6,790 nt of DNA from assembly GCA_031255315.1 (NCBI GenBank), contig JAIRSS010000215.1:1-6790 (forward strand), given 5' to 3'. Below, piece by piece: positions 4,721 through 6,790 of the stretch. Both the position numbers and the translations under genes were made by a program. Source of the stretch: Spirochaetaceae bacterium (GTDB lineage: Bacteria; Spirochaetota; Spirochaetia; Treponematales; Breznakiellaceae). The notes beneath the pieces were generated by a model, which was given only the letters and a program-made list of their open reading frames with translations, had not been told where the DNA came from and ran no database searches. The stretch's first letter is position 1; each line of letters opens with the position of its first letter.

Positions 4721-6790
4721 TTATGATTTTTTTCCCAAAAGAAGAAAACTTTTCCATTTCCAGAGCAGCGGGCCCCGGGCGGCCCGTTCGGTAAGCGCCT
4801 CCCGGATACGGGTAAAATCGCCGTCTCCCAGGCGCTCGCGGACGCTGGCCCCCCAGCTTGAGCGGTTCACGTCAAACCACGCCGCGATGTCGCGCTTTGA
4901 AAGGAGGCGTTCTTCTTGTTGTTCTACCGTGGTTATGGTTACCGAAAATCCCGCTTCCTCAAAACTCCGCCGCAAAACATCAGCGTCCCAGGTCAGCCAC
5001 TGAGGGGGGCCGTCGTCCCCGGCGGGGGCGAAAAAACGTTCTTCCGCTTCCCGGAGCCTTTCCGCCATCTCTGGCGGCGCCCCGCATTCCTCCAGGATGA
5101 CGCGGGAAAGCCGTTCTCCCAGGCGGGGCGGGGACTGGAGTACGGACAGGTCCCCGGCTGGGGACAGGAGGTTCCACGCGCCCCAGGCGTACTCCCGGAA
5201 GGCGTGCTCCGCTTTGCCGGTAAACCCCCGCCGCCAATTTTCCCGGACAACGATATGATCGAAAACCCCGGCGGAAAAGAGTTTTTCCGCCTCGCCGGGA
5301 AGGGGGAAAGCGCGGGCGGGGTAGACGGCGATTTCCGGCTTCTCCGTCTCGTCCAGCGCGGCGGCAAACCGGAGCAGCGCGTCCCGTGCGGCCTGGCTCT
5401 CCACAAGGCCGGCGGTAAGCCCTTCCGGGGTTCTCCGAAGGCTTTCCCACAGAAGCAGGCCGTCCCCGGCTGCGGGTATAAGAACACGGTCATGCCGTGC
5501 TACAGGCGTTTGGCCGAAGACGCGATCCCGGTCCGCAAGGAGCAGGGCGCTTCGCCCGGATTCCAGACGCTTGAACCAGCCTTCCCGGCCTTTTGAGGAG
5601 GCCGACCAGGAGAGGAATTCCCCCCCGGCGGCCGCATCCCCATCTCCCAAGACAACCGCCGCCTGGATTTCCCGCTTCCGCAGCGTTTCCTCCCGGATTC
5701 CGCCCTCGTACCCTACGGCGGAGGGCAGATAAAAGGTTTTGCCCCGCAATGCGGCAGGCAGGTATTGCTGGGCCGCCCAGTGATCCCGGTAGGCGTGGGG
5801 ATAGATGTACCCGTCTCCGTGGCCGAAGCCCTCGGCGTCCCGGCTTGCGTCCCGGAGGTGGTTGGGAACTTCGGCGTCTTCCTTTTCCACCTCTTTCAGG
5901 GCGTCAAAGAAGGCCATCGCCGTGTTGGATTTGGGAGCCGTCGCCAGATAGAGACACGCCTGGGCCAGGGGGAAGTTGCCTTCCGGGAAGCCTATACGGT
6001 CAAAGGCTTCGGCGCAGGCGATGACTACAGAGATCGCCTGGGGATCGGCAAGGCCCACATCCTCACCCGCCAGAATGATCATGCGGCGGAAGATGAAGGC
6101 CGGGTCTTCCCCGGCGCGGACCATCTTTGCAAGCCAGTAGAGGGCCGCGTCCGGGTCGCTTCCCCGGACGCTTTTGATAAAGGCGCTGATCGTATCAAAG
6201 TGGTAATCCCCGTCCCGGTCGTAGAGTACCGCCCGGCGCTGTATGCTTTCCTCCGCCGCTTCCAGGGAAACCCGGATTTCCGCGCCTTTGGGGGGCGGCC
6301 AGGCGGGGGGGCTGGTCTCTACCGCCAGTTCCAGAGCGTTGAGGAGGCTTCGGGCGTCGCCGCCTGCGACTTCCACCAGGTGTTCCAGAGCGCCTTCCTC
6401 AAAGACGACATTCCACGCGCCGTATCCCCGTTTGGCGTCCGCCACAGTACGGGCCGCGGTTTGGCGGAGGTTTTCCGGGGTAAGGGGTTTGAGCTGAAAG
6501 ATACGGCTCCGGCTTACTAAGGCCCGGTTCACCTCGAAAAAGGGGTTTTCCGTGGTAGCGCCGATGAGGATCACCGTGCCGTTTTCCACCCAGGGGAGCA
6601 GCGCGTCCTGCTGGGCCTTGTTCCAGCGGTGAACTTCGTCCACAAACAGGATGGTGCGCCTGCCGTAAAGCCGCCGCCTTTCATCGGAGCGGTCGATAGC
6701 CTCGCGTATGTCCTTGATTCCGGCAAGCACGGCGTTGAGGCTTTCAAAATAGGCGCGGGTAGTGTTGGCGATAACCCGGGCAAGGCTGGT
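4721..6790 (-). CDS. rarA: RarA/MgsA AAA+ ATPase fused to a methyltransferase-like C-terminal domain (5' partial)
   Basis: The frame is open to the right edge and gives 689 residues. The first visible ones, [20 protein letters not shown], are the helix right after Walker A, whose GxxGxGK lies just outside. RarA acts in the cytoplasm at stalled or gapped replication forks. Visible marks: Walker [12 protein letters not shown] (47-57), sensor 1 LIGATTENP (75-83), SRSR with the likely arginine finger (93-96), and the RarA C-terminal tetramerisation region including [20 protein letters not shown] (195-214), [10 protein letters not shown] (241-250) and PHAYRDHW (331-338). Ordinary RarA ends soon after residue ~370. 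This protein continues for ~315 residues (bases ~4724-5668). That extension has a Rossmann-like start [15 protein letters not shown] (435-449) with an acidic residue after the next strand (GLVES), [10 protein letters not shown] (510-519) and [11 protein letters not shown] (541-551), which resembles a SAM-dependent methyltransferase. A similar RarA fusion is known in cyanobacteria. It converges with the operon across a 275-nt gap; the promoter is not visible. Confidence 0.9.
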   Translation of the reverse strand, partial: TSLARVIANTTRAYFESLNAVLAGIKDIREAIDRSDERRRLYGRRTILFVDEVHRWNKAQQDALLPWVENGTVILIGATTENPFFEVNRALVSRSRIFQLKPLTPENLRQTAARTVADAKRGYGAWNVVFEEGALEHLVEVAGGDARSLLNALELAVETSPPAWPPPKGAEIRVSLEAAEESIQRRAVLYDRDGDYHFDTISAFIKSVRGSDPDAALYWLAKMVRAGEDPAFIFRRMIILAGEDVGLADPQAISVVIACAEAFDRIGFPEGNFPLAQACLYLATAPKSNTAMAFFDALKEVEKEDAEVPNHLRDASRDAEGFGHGDGYIYPHAYRDHWAAQQYLPAALRGKTFYLPSAVGYEGGIREETLRKREIQAAVVLGDGDAAAGGEFLSWSASSKGREGWFKRLESGRSALLLADRDRVFGQTPVARHDRVLIPAAGDGLLLWESLRRTPEGLTAGLVESQAARDALLRFAAALDETEKPEIAVYPARAFPLPGEAEKLFSAGVFDHIVVRENWRRGFTGKAEHAFREYAWGAWNLLSPAGDLSVLQSPPRLGERLSRVILEECGAPPEMAERLREAEERFFAPAGDDGPPQWLTWDADVLRRSFEEAGFSVTITTVEQQEERLLSKRDIAAWFDVNRSSWGASVRERLGDGDFTRIREALTERAARGPLLWKWKSFLLLGKKS

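Noticed and set aside
4916..6520. Long + strand frames antisense to rarA (226 and 251 residues)
   Set aside because: They are typical antisense frames of a GC-rich gene. The minus-strand frame has continuous RarA motifs, and these have no family resemblance or ribosome-binding site.

Overview
The window looks like chromosomal DNA from a spirochete, most plausibly a gut-type Treponema. This is inferred from several things: a short lipoprotein of the 'LAGCPTDSDD + poly-Gly' style, a remnant of a small HU-like protein, a two-subunit transketolase, a RarA protein with a long C-terminal extension, and many palindromic repeats between genes. No 16S or other decisive marker is present, so the assignment is tentative. 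Base composition is mixed: the genes from 1725 onward are GC-rich, while the lipoprotein gene is visibly more AT-rich.

Region by region: (i) 1-360 holds the last 58 codons of a + strand gene whose tail resembles thiamine-diphosphate 2-oxoacid (indolepyruvate) oxidoreductases. Running into its 3' end is a minus-strand fragment that keeps only the N-terminal part of an HU/IHF-like DNA-binding protein. (ii) 396-440 is a strong inverted repeat downstream of a minus-strand lipoprotein gene (479-919). (iii) 920-1724 has no credible gene. It holds two leader hairpins, 18 perfect copies of GCTT, two more palindromes, and a good sigma70-type promoter (TTGACT-16-TATACT, 1551-1578) facing right. (iv) 1725-4445 is a three-gene operon: transketolase N-terminal subunit, transketolase C-terminal subunit (1 nt apart), and an SCP2-like lipid-binding-fold protein (23 nt further on). 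(v) 4446-4720 is a convergent intergenic region made of two unrelated palindromic elements. (vi) 4721-6790 is the minus-strand gene for a RarA/MgsA AAA+ ATPase fused to a C-terminal domain resembling a SAM-dependent methyltransferase. Its 5' end, including most of the Walker A motif, lies outside the window.

The two transketolase subunits should form one enzyme of the non-oxidative pentose phosphate pathway or a specialised relative of it; why an SCP2-like protein is co-transcribed with them is unclear. The most notable non-coding observation is that the operon is bracketed by two related palindromic elements in opposite orientation. One lies in the 5' leader (1634-1697) and the other straight after the last stop codon (4447-4501), and both are followed by a T-run. 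They could act as attenuator and terminator, or be copies of a small dispersed element. I see no CRISPR array, tRNA, rRNA, transposase or recognisable defence system. Most of the window is ordinary chromosomal coding DNA with unusually repeat-rich spacers.
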